27,334 bases of DNA, taken from NCBI GenBank assembly GCA_009602735.1, contig WELA01010691.1, positions 46,643 to 73,976 on the forward strand, given 5' to 3'. Below the pieces are notes generated by a model. The model saw only the letters and a program-made list of their open reading frames with translations. It was not told the DNA's origin and did not search any database. The stretch's first letter is position 1. Every line of letters starts with the position of its first letter. Source of the stretch: Mesotaenium endlicherianum. Lineage: Eukaryota; Streptophyta; Zygnematophyceae; Zygnematales; Mesotaeniaceae. This document shows, in pieces, positions 1 through 9,961 of the stretch. The position numbers were made by a program, and so were the translations under genes.

Positions 1-105
1 GGGGGGGGGGGGGGTCTGCTTCTTGTCACGCCGCCATGTCACGTCATGCCGCGTTACGTCCCGCCACCTCGTCATGCCACGTCGCGGCTGTGTCACGTCA
101 CGCAG
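1..105. other. Window edge and tail of a centrin intron
   Basis: The window opens with a run of 14 G, which may be a contig edge or a sequencing-difficult homopolymer. From about 20 to 100 there are imperfect repeats of a GTCACGTCATGCC-like motif, ending in a splice acceptor (CACGCAG at 99-105) before the first visible exon of the centrin-like gene. I read this stretch as the 3' end of an upstream intron. No coding sequence is supported here. Confidence 0.5.
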
Positions 106-904
106 GGCAAGATCTCGAGGAGGACTCTGCAGCGGGGCGCGCAGCTGGTGGGCGAGGAGTTTGACGAGTACGAGCTCATGGACATGTTTGATGCCGCCGA
201 TGTCCAGCGTGAGCCGCCCATCTTGTCCCCGCCACCTCTTCCTCTCTTTTGCGCGTGTTGTGTGCGCGCGCCGCCCGCCCGTGCTTGTACGCGTCTGCGT
301 GAGTGTGAGGAGGAGAAGTGAAGCGCTGATAGCCCCGTGCTCAGTCATCGGCTGGGCATTTCGTGTGGAAGAGAGGAGAGGTGCTTCTGCGGTGCAGTGC
401 TGGATGGACCCCGGCATTGCACGCCCGCGCCGCTGCGGCCAATGTTGCCTTCTGCTTCTCACTCCCGTCACCCCCTCAGTCTGGTGCTTGGCGTGTCGGG
501 AACGTCATGGAGAGGACTGCCCTTTGCAGAAGCTGTGGCGGAGTGGCGGGCGACGCTCATCTGCAGTCCTGACTCTGTATGCATCGCATCATTTAGAGAG
601 GTCCTTGAGAACAGGCGTCTAGTCTGGAAGGCCAATCTGAATCACTGAGGCATGCACGTAGAATGTTAACCCCAAAGTTGTGCACCCTATGCAGCCCTAC
701 TCTGAATGGCCCTACTCTCCAAATTCTCTCAGCCCTACGTGAGTCGGCGGCGACCTGTAGTATCTGCACCTGAGCCGGCCACGGATGCGCCCCCTGCAAA
801 CGTGCTGCCCTGCCCCCGGTTGGCTTCTCGTGGGGACAGGCGACGGCGAGATTGACGAGGAGGAGTTTATTGCCATGGTGAGGAGAACGGGCGTCTTGAG
901 TTGA
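106..904 (+). CDS. Centrin/caltractin-like EF-hand protein, 3' part (two exons)
   Basis: Two exons are visible: 106-208 and 840-904, joined across a 631-bp intron (donor GTGAGC at 209, acceptor GGACAG ending at 839). The first exon begins GKISRRTLQRGAQLVGEEFD and continues to FDAADVQ with one leftover base. The second supplies two bases, completing an Arg codon, then DGEIDEEEFIAMV and a short tail RRTGVLS before TGA at 902-904. Splicing creates one complete canonical EF-hand loop, DVQRDGEIDEEE, with acidic residues at positions 1, 5, 9 and 12 and the Gly at 6. The match to the C-terminal lobe of centrins (G-I/K-I..L.RVA.ELGE...EEL..M followed by DGE-hydrophobic-x-E-x-EF) is clear from family knowledge. 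Centrins are Ca2+-binding proteins of basal bodies, centrosomes and nuclear pores. The N-terminal exons lie outside the window. A calmodulin-like protein is the alternative. Confidence 0.75.
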
Positions 905-2055
905 GGGACTATCGTTTGGCGCACACGCGATGCATTTGAACATGCTGGGCCTGGTCCTCTCATCAGTAGATTGTACCGCGAGCCGTCGTGCGTCCTCACA
1001 ATTGTTCATACACTCGTACAGCTCTCCTGCTGGCCGGCCGGGCCGTCACGGGCAGCCCGGTGACTGTTGCTGCCCGTGACAAGACCTCAGGTGGTACTTA
1101 GTTGATGGAGATGCGTGGCTTGACATTTTTAGGACTAGCTTGAAGTTACAATTGGTCCTAGCGGCTGCAGTTCTGTCGCAGCAGGTTGTTTACTTGGAAT
1201 AAGAAGTTGCTGGTCGAGCTGGCAGGTTCATTGTGATTCCTCAGCGTTGCTAGCCTTGATGGTACAAGGTACAATTGGTGCTTGTTCTCTCACATGTTAG
1301 GCTAAATCCAAGCGCCAGGGAAAGCAGCAAGCTCGATAGACAAGTGGCCAAGGTTGTGGGATACGTACTATTGGCGAGTAAATGCCTTTACAAGTGTGTT
1401 CACTGAAACTCACTTCTCTCTGCGCTTCTCTTCCTATACTATTACATGTTAATTTGCAAGCACTTGCTTTCCTGAAAAGTGGCAACTGTGATGCCATCAT
1501 GTGCTCGACAAGATAGACAGACAATACTGCACTGTATTAGCAGATGGAAGACACCGCAACACAAAGTGCAGTGTACTTTCCGGCAACTTTTGCACTATTC
1601 TGCCAGCAAGCCAAAGAGCGGGATGTAAACTAGTATCTGTGGCACCAGGCTTTCACCGGCGCACCGCAACAGGAGCTGATCAAGAGCAATGAGCTCAGCA
1701 GCGTTTCAAACTGCACGCCTATGCCAACTCGCCCAACGCCCCAATTGCCACTAGCATATCTACAAGTATGTACACACGTACAAGTGCCAAGACGGTGCGT
1801 GCTTGAGCACACCACCCTGCCAAAATGGAATCGAATTCTCAAGGCAGGCTCCAGCCGGTCTGAGAGAAAGCTGAGGGAGAAGGCCATCTCGTTATTGCAC
1901 GCCATGCATTGTCAGAAGTGAGACCAGAAGGCACACGCCTGAATGCGCAACGAGCGCAGGTCAAAGTTTCTGAAGAGTAATGACCTCCAGCTAGCTGCTT
2001 GAGCTTGAGCAGCTCTGGCTCTAGAGCTAGAGCTCAGGGCTAGCTGCTGCTCAAG
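905..2055. other. Interval between two convergent genes
   Basis: This 1.15-kb interval separates the centrin stop (+ strand) from the amine oxidase stop (- strand), so it should hold both 3' UTRs and their poly(A) sites. I see no convincing additional coding region: open frames are short and resemble no family. Two strong inverted repeats lie in it and are listed separately (1045-1080 and 2002-2057). Confidence 0.5.
1045..1080. repeat. Perfect 12-bp GC-rich inverted repeat (stem-loop)
   Basis: GTCACGGGCAGC at 1045-1056 is the exact reverse complement of GCTGCCCGTGAC at 1069-1080, with a 12-nt loop. It lies about 140 bp after the centrin stop, so it probably falls in the centrin 3' UTR or just beyond. 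A role in 3' end formation or RNA stability is possible but not shown. Confidence 0.7.
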
Positions 2056-2057
2056 CT
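2002..2057. repeat. Stem-loop overlapping the amine oxidase stop codon
   Basis: AGCTTGAGCAGC at 2002-2013 pairs perfectly with GCTGCTCAAGCT at 2046-2057. The enclosed loop contains further AGCTCT/AGAGCT palindromes. The right arm runs into the stop codon of the amine oxidase gene (2056-2058 on the - strand). A third copy of the arm, in direct orientation at 2072-2083, encodes the LLKL of the protein C-terminus and could pair alternatively with the 2046-2057 arm. Confidence 0.65.
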
Positions 2058-5000
2058 ACAGCCAGCCGTACAGCTTGAGCAGCCTGTCGGCCTCTCGGAC
2101 GCCGCTCAGATAAGCCCCGTGCGTGGTGGAGTAGTAGTGCCTGTGCGTGGCCTCCCCCGCAAACAGCACCTGTGGAACCTCACAGCCACCATTGCTGGGC
2201 CCGCAGTCGCCCCCGGCTGCACCGCCATCTATGGGCAGCAGAGGCCTGGCGATGGCGTCGATGTCGTCCCCACTGGAGCCCACAGCGACGTACGAATAAG
2301 ACCCCAGGAAGAGCGGATCTGAGCCCCACTGCGTCCTCAGCAGAGGAGGAGGAGGAGGAGGAGGAGGAGAGCCGCTGATGCCCCCTGCTGCTGCTCCGCT
2401 GGCATCCAGGGAGGGGCGCTCTCCATCTCCGCTGTTTCTGCTCCTGCTCCCACTCGCGTTCCCAGTCGCATGCGCCAACCCTCGAACTAATTCATGGGCG
2501 TCGATGCTGCTGCTTGGGCCGGGGCTCTCTCCCGCGCCTTCCGCCCTCTCAGCACCGGCCTCCACCGCGTCAGCGCCAGCCGGGCGGCTCTCAACGAGCC
2601 CGAACGCGCGACAGGTGTCCAGAAACCCGCGCAGCACATCCTGCTCACTGAGCGCCTCCATGGCCAGCGCCTCGCGACCCGCCAGCCAGGTCACCATCAC
2701 GGGGGAGCCTTGGCGCAGAGGGTACGCCCCGTAGGTCTTCCTCATCCAATCAGGAACGTGCGGGGGAGGGGAGGGGCTCGCCAGCTCGGCGGCACCACCG
2801 GTGCCCGCCAGCTCTGCGGCACGTCCGCCTTGCGCCTCCTCCCCCTCCTCGGGAAGGTCTTTGGGGACCTCGCGAGGGGGCTCAGCTGCGCTCTCTGTGC
2901 TCCCTGCGCTGCGAAACACGAACTGGACCTCCCCCACCCCCCCCGGGAGACGGGCGGGGGGGCTATCGCGCGAGCGCGCGGCGGTCCTCGCAGACCCAGC
3001 AGCAGCTGCTGCCAGGTTGACAAAGAGCTTGTCCACTACGCCAAAGCCCATGCGACCAATCGCGTCAGCTTTCCATGCCGGGAGGGGGGGGTCGAAGCGC
3101 AGGCAGCTGGCAGGAGGAGCAGAGGAGGAGGAGGAGGAGGCGGGGGGACTGGGAGCACTTGGTGGGGGCGGGGGTGGGGGTGCGCTTGGGCTGCCGACTG
3201 CCGCTTTCAGCACACCGAGTGACGTGGTGACAATGATGTGGTCGGCGTGGATCTTCTCGCCCCCCTCGCACTCCACTGTGACCCCAAACGGTGCTGGCTC
3301 TCCCCCTCCTCGTCCTCCTCCCCCTGCCGCTGCTGCTTTGCCTCCTCCCCTGGCGCGCGCTGCTCTCCACCCCTTCTGCATATCCTCCCCTCCTACACCG
3401 CCGCCGCCTGATGCGTCAACCGCACCCCCACCCCTATCCCCATCCGCATCCCCATCTCCATCCCCGTTCCCATCCCCATCCTCAGAGCCCTCTAGGGGGA
3501 CAAGGCCAGCCGCTTCTATGCTGCTTCCAGCAAGGGGCCCGTTGGCCCTACCTTTCGTCACGCCTGCCCCTTCGGCCAGCTCTTGACAGCTGTCACCATC
3601 CTGGGCACCAAGTGCCAGGCAGCCCCACCGGATGCGCTCCACTCTCTTCCCTAGTTTGAGCGCGCCTGAGCTCGAGAGGTGCCAGGTCAGCGCATCTGCC
3701 ACCCGCGAGTACCCTCCTGGGATCGCCACGTGGTGGCCCGGGAACTCCCAGTACTCACGGAAGGCTGCCAGGTTGAGATCATTCAGCGAATCGGCCGCCG
3801 TAATGCCCCGCTCCAGGTTCTGACGCATTGTGAATAGGGCCTCCCTCAGCTCACGCCTGCTCCACCCTGGGGGAGGGGGAGGCCACCCTGGCGCCGAGCT
3901 GCCGCCCGCCCCTCCACCTGGGACAAATTGTTTGCCCCCCAACCCCGGCCCCAGCCCCACACCCACCCCTGCACCCCCCTCCTCCTTATGGGCCACCATG
4001 GGGGGGCCGTCATCCCAGCCATCCAGATACTCCTTGAAGCGGGCTGCCATGTACTCCCCCATGCTGAGCTGGCGTGCACGCGCGCCCTCGGCGCTCTCAG
4101 CCGTCCGAGCGCCTGCAGCCCCAGATGCATGCACGCGGCTGTTCCCCCCCCACTCCCCCACTTCCCCCAGAACCTCCTGGTAAGCTGCCAGCACCTCCTC
4201 CACCACGCGCTCGTCGACTTCCACCCCCCCCTCCGCCATCACCCTCCTCCTTGCAGACTCCCAGCTGCTGCCCTCCCCAGAGCCGCCCTTTCCAGGGGCG
4301 GGCGGCTGCGTCATCTCAGGGGCGGGCGGCAGTGCCACCTTGGGGTCGAACGGCAGCGCCACCACAGGCCCGGGCGGCAGAGGTGCCACCTCGTGCTTCT
4401 TTTTTGCTGCGCTGTCCTCGCTCTCAAGCGCGCCCGCCTCTCGCGCGATCTTGTAGATGGGGCTCCCTTCGATGCCGTGGATCCAGGTGGCGCCCATCTC
4501 CACCCTCTCGCCGGCCATGTGGGCCGTCCAAACGCGGCCACCTGTCCGGCCCGAGGCCTCCAGCACCGTCAGATCAAACCTGGGCTCCTCAGACTCGCCA
4601 CTTGGACTGCAGAGATGGCGTCACGCACGTGTGGCAATTGGAGGGATCAGGTCATACAGTGCCGTCCCCTGCTCTGACTCCCAGCACACCCCGTCAGACC
4701 CTTCTTACTTCACCCCCATCTCTCAGCCCCTGGTCTCCTCGAGTCAATCCATCGAGAGGCCTGATCTCCCGCAGTCAACAACTGAGGGCCGAGGAGGTCC
4801 TGCCCCTCCCTCCTTTTGAGATCTTCTTTTCCCGGCCAAATGGACAATGGCAAATGCGAGGCAGGTGGAGCTCAAGCAGGACAAAACCCTCCACCTCAGC
4901 AAACCCCGCCAATCACCCCCCTACACAAGAAGAAGCTTCCCCCTTCACAGCGTGCAGACGCACTCCCCACAGAGAGAGGGCCGGCGGCCAGCATGTCAAC

Positions 5001-6255
5001 CCTCTGGCCCCAGTGGGGCTCCAAAAACGCCGCTGCCCAAGAACCCTCCTGCGGCAACACGCCATCCCTAAAACCCTTGACCCTCCAAACCTCTAGGCCG
5101 TCCAAGACCCTGGACCCTCTAAAACCCTAGGCCCTGAGCCCTGGGCGCTCGCGCGAGATAGCGAGCCCGGGACTCGGACGCTGCTGGTGTGCATGGACTT
5201 GGCTTGGTGCGGGTTCTTGCGCAGACAACCTTCTGTCGACACCTGTCAGTTACTCTGCTCAAGTGTGCCTGAGCGAATGACTACCGGGAGAGCACAGCCA
5301 GTTTAGGATTCCTGAGTGCATCCAGTGGAAGTGCTTTTCTCCAACAAAGGGCCGAGAGTGAGAGCACGCCTAGTGCCAGCTGCAGGCCAGGCAGTCGCCA
5401 GCGTGCTTATCGTGAGGTGGTCATCCTGTGCAGGGCTTTTCTTTTCAGGGGTATACGTCATTTTGATCACGCCTACGGAGGGGGTGTTGGCCCAGCCTGA
5501 TTGATTCTCTCCAGTTTTCTGATTTAATATGTACAGCTGTGGAGAGTGAGTGAGCAAGGGCAACTAGTTATGCGTCTCCCCAGGGCAACTTCGCATTTCG
5601 GTTCCGTTGGCTGTGTCAACGCATCCAACGTGCGTCACAAAAGTTCGACCGAAGGAGGAGGCCTATGCGTCACGTACTCGACTTGGAACTGGCGGAGCCG
5701 ATTGGCAGCTGTCAGCCCTGCAATGCCGGCGCCAACCACCATAATGCGGGGCCTCCTTTCCCTCCTCCCCAGCTCTCGCGCACTCCTCGCCAGCGGCACT
5801 TTCGGCACTTCAGGCACATGATGCACACTGGGTGCCAGCGCTGCGGCATCCCCAGCAGCCAAAGTGCCAAAAGTGACTGTGCCAAGCGCGTTCGGAATGT
5901 CCGCGCACGAATCTGACGTCTCCGGAGGCGTCTCCGGAGGCGCCGCCACATCATCACTGCCGATGTTACCACTGGGCCCCATCTCAGCGGCTGCAGGTGC
6001 TTCCTTCTGAGCCTGCCTCACAGACGTGCTGAGACGGGCAATGCTCGAGCTCCGTGGATGGTTGACAAGTGGCTTGCTAAGGCCAGTCCAGAGTGCACGA
6101 GAAGCCTGAAGCAAGGTGCCTCTCGCGAGAGGAACAAGCAGCACTAGCCTGCAGGAGGACGGCGTGCCTGAAGGCGACAAGTAACGGCTGTGGCAGCAGT
6201 GGACCACTGAAATGCTCCACCTTAATGCTGGCGAAGAAACCACAGCTGCTGCCAT
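2056..6255 (-). CDS. PAO5: Flavin-containing polyamine oxidase, PAO5 type, with large insertions
   Basis: Two exons, 6255-5678 and 4606-2056, give 1042 aa. The exons join in phase (2+1 nt) over a 1071-bp intron with donor GTACGT and acceptor CTGCAG. ATG at 6255 is preceded by an in-frame TAG at 6273-6271, which fixes the start. FAD-binding GAGIAG is at residues 175-180, the ribose-binding region EASGRTGGR at about 209-217, GATWIHGIEGSP from about 231, SLGVLKA and the family lysine in WKADAI mid-protein, and WGSDPLFLGSYSYVAVGSSG plus FAGEATHRHYYSTTHGAY near the C-terminus (from 1008). These blocks match plant PAO5-type oxidases (spermine/thermospermine back-conversion), which are around 530 aa. 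The extra length is low-complexity Gly, Pro, Ser, Ala and Asp insertions between conserved blocks, plus an Arg/Ser-rich N-terminus resembling an organelle transit peptide. Some insertions could be unrecognised introns of multiple-of-three length. An LSD1-like demethylase is less likely because no SWIRM or tower domain is seen. Confidence 0.85.
2344..2371. repeat. GGA trinucleotide microsatellite inside the oxidase exon
   Basis: A run of AGG/GGA units on the + strand is read on the - strand as CCT and encodes the poly-proline stretch before LLRTQWGSDPL. A similar, shorter GGA run near 3121-3141 encodes poly-serine. Both sit in insertions between conserved blocks, so replication slippage is a likely source of the extra protein length. 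Confidence 0.85.
3425..3482. repeat. CCCCATCC minisatellite encoding a Gly-Asp repeat
   Basis: Degenerate hexamers of the type CCCATC/CCCCAT are read on the - strand as GATGGG-like codons, giving GDGNGDGDGDADGD in the largest low-complexity insertion of the oxidase. The frame stays open throughout. Confidence 0.8.
4607..5677 (-). other. Intron 1 of the PAO5-like gene
   Basis: The - strand donor GTACGT begins at 5677 and the acceptor CTGCAG ends at 4607. The intron separates the GAGIAG Rossmann motif from the adjoining beta strand that ends at the ribose-binding Glu. Phase agrees on both sides. Apart from telomere-like tracts (listed separately) I see no gene inside; open frames here are chance products of base composition. 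Confidence 0.75.
5062..5150. repeat. Degenerate plant-telomere-like tract in intron
   Basis: Several imperfect CCCTAAA-type units appear, for example CCCTAAAACCC near 5067 and CTAAAACCCTAGGCCCTGAG near 5120. They are interspersed with variants such as CCCTCCAAACC. The units are too diverged to be a real telomere; I read this as an interstitial telomere-like or CT-rich degenerate repeat in the oxidase intron. Confidence 0.35.
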
Positions 6256-7481
6256 TAGACTGCTTGCGTTCTACCATTTCAGTCGAGGGCGCTGGTCGTC
6301 TTGGACATCGGCATAATTGATTGGCTGGAGGTGAAAACACAAGAAAGTGTATAGCGTCGTTCAGGTGGAATAGAGAGCCGCTAGACTTCACAGTTGCATT
6401 GTCTGCGCTGAAAAAGAAGAGCACAACGAAGTCCACAAGCAGCACACATAGGTCCCTGCTTCAAGGGAAAAATACCACCGGAATAGCGTACCACCGTGAC
6501 AAGATTGCCTACGGAGTAGAAAATATAGTCCACATTGGTCACTATTCCTGCACAACCACAAGGCGCAAAACTTATCTCTAAGCGGTGAACGAATTTGCAT
6601 CCACCCCAGAATGAGCCACTAAAATAATGTAGCATATTGGGGCAAAAGCCACTAAGCACTGTCGTGTGAAGAGCATCATCGTCACACACACACACACACA
6701 CACACCTCCAAACACTACAAAGTTGAGTGTTGATTCAGAGAATCTGGCAATGATACTTGGGATAAACAGGAGACTTGAACTGATGACATTGAGCCTTTCC
6801 CTTGGGAAAAAAAACACACGCTTTATTTCTCATCATGCTGAGAGACCCAGAGCACTCGATTCTCAATAGCATGATAGATAGACTACAGTCAGAATGTCTT
6901 TTAATGGCGTTACTTGCATTGCAATAGGACCCTTATGATACACAGATCGACTGAACTGACATCATACCTCTGCATCCTTCAAGAAAGACTGATGGAGGCC
7001 CCGTGTTTGAGATACTTGCGAGTAGATTACTTTTTGTGACATTCAGATCGAGACACCGGAACATTTTCTCACCATCTTATTCTTTCGTATGAAGCCTGAA
7101 CGAAGATTGCCAAAGCTCACCATTCTAAAACACTGGTGAGACTGGACACTTGCTAAGATAACCTGCTAATCAGACTGCGTAAAGAAGACATCAGTGTCGG
7201 CGTTTTAAGACCTGCACTCAATGGACCTTCAAGGTACTGCCCATTGAAACGGATTTCACAATTTCCATGGACAACGCACAATCATCTCGCTCAAGGACAA
7301 AAATGGATTACAGTGCCTAGTATATGCAGAAACTATGCCTGGAAATCTCAAAAACTGCATTATATATCTCGAGTAGAGGGATGACAATTCTGGACGTCAT
7401 TTTCTCTATTCTTCATGTTTCTTGTACGCCTATATAAATGGAATCAAAGTTCAAACCATTGTAAACTTTCGTAAACTGCCG
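6256..7481. other. 5' flank of the oxidase gene, no gene seen
   Basis: Upstream of the oxidase start, base composition shifts from GC-rich to AT-rich. This stretch should contain the oxidase promoter and 5' UTR on the - strand, but I cannot place a TATA box or start site with confidence. Apart from a CA microsatellite I recognise no coding sequence, RNA gene or transposon domain. Confidence 0.4.
6683..6704. repeat. (CA)11 microsatellite
   Basis: Eleven uninterrupted CA units lie about 430 bp upstream of the oxidase ATG. Confidence 0.95.
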
Positions 7482-7735
7482 TCTCTGCTCGCGTACCCCT
7501 GCCGTCTCCTCCCTCGTACCCCTGACGAATCTGCTCGCGTACCCCTGGGCCCACCTGGGCCCTCCCGTCTAGCTTTGCTCGCGTACCCCTGTCGTCTCTT
7601 CTCTCGTACCCCTTACGAATCTGCTCGCGTACCCCTGCCGTCTCTGCTCGCGTACCCCTGCCGTCGCTGCTCGCGTACCCTTACGAATGTGCTCGCGTTT
7701 GTAACGAATCCGCCCCCGTTCCCCTGCTCTCTCGT
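7482..7735. repeat. Minisatellite of CTGCTCGCGTACCCCTGCCG-like units
   Basis: About a dozen imperfect units of roughly 20 nt, built on CTCGCGTACCCCT with CGTCTC or ACGAAT linkers, run across this stretch. Some units are shortened (CTCGTACCCCT). The array is markedly richer in C and CG than its AT-rich surroundings. A 106-codon open frame through it reflects only the repeated unit and is not called as a gene. Confidence 0.85.
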
Positions 7736-7742
7736 ACACTAG

Positions 7743-8324
7743 ATAGGGACAGAAGTGTACAATAGAGCTTAAGCGTTAGAGAATGTTCAACTCTGAAGGA
7801 AAACAAAGTTTCGAGGGCAAAATAGTGAATCACCCCAAAGAGAAATAACTTTGTCGCGGGAGACGCGAGAGACGTCCCTTTGCAAACATAACTTTTCTAT
7901 CAACTTCAACAAGACAGTGTGTTGTACAGAAGGTTACCATATATATTGTATACTCGTGCAAAAGTCTCAATATCAACAACAATTGCTTGAGCATAAGCAA
8001 ATTTTGCTCGAACTTCATCTAGTCACGGACCACGATTCATGCAACAACTCTCAAAACCACCAAAGTATACGGAAATTAGCATGGTTCTTCCGTAAATAGC
8101 AATTCCTTGTTTTGGTTATCGAGACAACAAGCTATGCCGCCCGCGGCGTCGGACAAAATTGTAATCCTTATTGTAATCGTAAACGAGGGGCATGCCGCCC
8201 TCAAAAAACAATCATTGCAAATTTTGCGATATATGCAAACAATGCATAGTTTACGCATTACAATATTGTGGTGGACAATAATTTTTATTGGCTGATATTT
8301 GACTTTTGGTAGATTAGTAGTAAC
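7743..8324. other. AT-rich stretch without a recognised gene
   Basis: Between the minisatellite and the recombinase remnant I find only short open frames with no family resemblance. The left part may be the decayed end of the DIRS-like element, because the recombinase HxxR and Tyr boxes would be expected here on the - strand, but I cannot recognise them. Confidence 0.35.
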
Positions 8325-8970
8325 ATGGACCTTTGCCCCCCGCCATTGGCATGGCTGTTAATAATCTAGAAAACATCCGCACTGGACACCACTTCTAGCC
8401 AGTGGTATGTAAGCTTACATAACTTCCTTTGCCATGCTGATCATTTTTGGCTTTGGGTATGTACAACCAAATGGCTTTTAGCCCATCCTTACTAACCATC
8501 CGCACTTGTTCCATCTGTATTTGACACAGATCAAAGTATCTAAGAAAACCGTGATACATGATCAAAAGTGTGGCCCCTTTTTGTAACGTCACTAAGGGTG
8601 CATCCGCATAGGCATACTTCTCTCATATCTCTACGAGCTCGCCGGGTGCAAGGGACATGTTGGTGTTGGTTGGCCTAGGAAGAACACGTGCCGCTGCTTC
8701 ACATTATGCCCCTAATTCTATGGCGAACGTAGGGCTGGGCAATTGTTCCAATGTATGGAATGCAAAGATAGCGGCCATAGAGAGCTTAGATATTGACCAG
8801 CTGACCTTCTTTGAAATAAGATGGACCATATAGAGTTCAAGCCGCGTGTCGATGCAGGTAGTGCGTTCAGACCATGTGTACTACACCATTTTGAGAAATT
8901 TTTCCAAAAACAATCATACGTGCCCATTGTGCCAGGTGCCCAGGCCGCCATCGAGATTTCCATGCGCGAT
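8325..8970 (-). pseudogene. Tyrosine recombinase remnant of a DIRS-like retroelement
   Basis: Read on the - strand, the piece from 8963 resembles the N-terminal core-binding domain of tyrosine recombinases (WAPGTMGTYDCFWKNFSKWC, then LPAS). The frame continues through stops as PTNTNMSLAPGELVEI and ADAPLVTLQKGATLL to LIMYHGFLRYFDLCQIQ. There the Arg in GFLRYFDL corresponds to the first catalytic Arg of the family. The segment YIPKAKNDQHGKGSYVSLHT and a following CPV match the next core blocks. Stops interrupt it at several points (for example within HTTG-stop-KWCPV near 8392), and the HxxR and Tyr boxes are not recognisable. It follows an RNase H remnant in the expected order for DIRS elements. 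It is clearly non-functional. Confidence 0.65.
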
Positions 8971-8998
8971 TAGTTCAACCGTTGTAGATATTTGGCAA

Positions 8999-9546
8999 TC
9001 ACTGCGGCTGCACATAATCAACACTGAAATCTACCCTGATTACAAACATCTCACAGAGTGGTATGCCTTTTTTTCCAAATGCCTTGAAGTCTATTCCAGG
9101 ACAAAGCACCGATCTATTATACCCTATATACCTCGCCTCCATGATTTCCTGCGCCCACCCGTATTGTGTGGGACGTACACAACGCCACCAACTTGCCGAG
9201 CGCCATGCAGGAACCACAAGTGTGCAACGGGCTCTGCACTTGCGCGCGTGCGCCAAGATTGCTGGTACTAATTAAGGTGGAGGAAAACAATAGTTGGTCT
9301 CCTCCGCCTGATTAGACGCAAACGCATCCACACCCTCGGAGTCTAGACACACAAACCTAGACTTAAATCTACATAAGTGTGTATTGCGTCTATCAACAAA
9401 CCTATCCACGGTGTGGGGGCCCCACAAGCGTCCACCTTATGGAAGACCTCGCGGGCAAGGCTAAAATCGTATGTAATCTGAATCGTAAATAAATCATCCG
9501 CAAGTTGGTTTTGGGTCCTTGGTATCCGCTGGTTGTCCGATCGCAT
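8999..9546 (-). pseudogene. RNase H C-terminal remnant of the DIRS-like element
   Basis: The - strand contains RIPRTQNQLADDL followed by YDFSLAREVFHKVDACGAPT, matching the pattern IPR..N..AD.LS...D..L...F..LD..WGP.T that ends the RNase H region of DIRS-like polyproteins. A second piece (9256-8999) reads CRARCTLVVPAWRSASWW, matching the TLVVP.W.SA.WW block that usually follows before the recombinase. The pieces lie in different frames with stops between, so this is a decayed gene. The catalytic part of RNase H is not visible upstream and was probably lost. Confidence 0.6.
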
Positions 9547-9745
9547 ACACGTGCTTGCTAGCTAGATACTCGGCTCCCTCATACAAGGCTGCCACCACCG
9601 CCTCCAACTTCCTCTTTGTAGAGGATGTGCCCAACAGTTGGGTTTGGAGCATACCCGCTAGGTGCATTGTGGATTTATCCAAGACGTTGTACAACGCCGC
9701 CCTCCAACTATCCTCACTAGTGTAATGAGTCAATTCATCATTCAT
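9494..9745 (-). CDS. Unrecognised 83-codon ORF next to the RNase H remnant
   Basis: An ATG at 9745 opens a frame with reasonably protein-like composition, including DSWRAALYNVLDKSTMHLAG and RKLEAVVAALYEGAEYLASK, predicted helical. It ends overlapping the RNase H remnant in a different frame. I do not recognise the family. It may be a piece of the DIRS-like element, part of another insertion, or a chance frame. Confidence 0.25.
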   Translation of the reverse strand: MNDELTHYTSEDSWRAALYNVLDKSTMHLAGMLQTQLLGTSSTKRKLEAVVAALYEGAEYLASKHVYAIGQPADTKDPKPTCG

Positions 9746-9854
9746 TTAATTAAATGCACATACACATATATCACTAAACAAGTAGTATGTCGATATACTC
9801 ACATGTGCAAGTTCATCGAAATGAATATGTATCGATATAATGCGACTTTACTTA

Positions 9855-9961
9855 CTTTGTCAAAAAGGTCAGCAGGATGACTTTTGTATCATAGTGTAGT
9901 TTGCTGACTTTGTTGAAAAGGTCAGCAGGATGACATTTTGTATCAGGATATAGTTTGTTGA
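9855..9961. repeat. Two tandem copies of a 53/54-bp unit
   Basis: Units 9855-9907 and 9908-9961 share CTTTGTnnAAAAGGTCAGCA, then GGATGAC and TTTTGTATCA, ending in TAGTTTGyTGA. They differ at a few positions, so the duplication is not very recent. Confidence 0.8.

Noticed and set aside
593..1009. Open frames of 95-138 codons on the - strand near the centrin end
   Set aside because: No family resemblance. They overlap the recognised EF-hand exon on the opposite strand and have composition-driven openness.
2494..5096. Long + strand open frames (up to about 340 codons) across the oxidase exon
   Set aside because: They are Pro/Ser/Arg/Ala-rich shadows of a GC-rich exon. The - strand frame alone matches an enzyme family block by block.
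7422..7742. 106-codon frame with repeated SLLAYPCR-like peptides
   Set aside because: It is simply the minisatellite read in frame.
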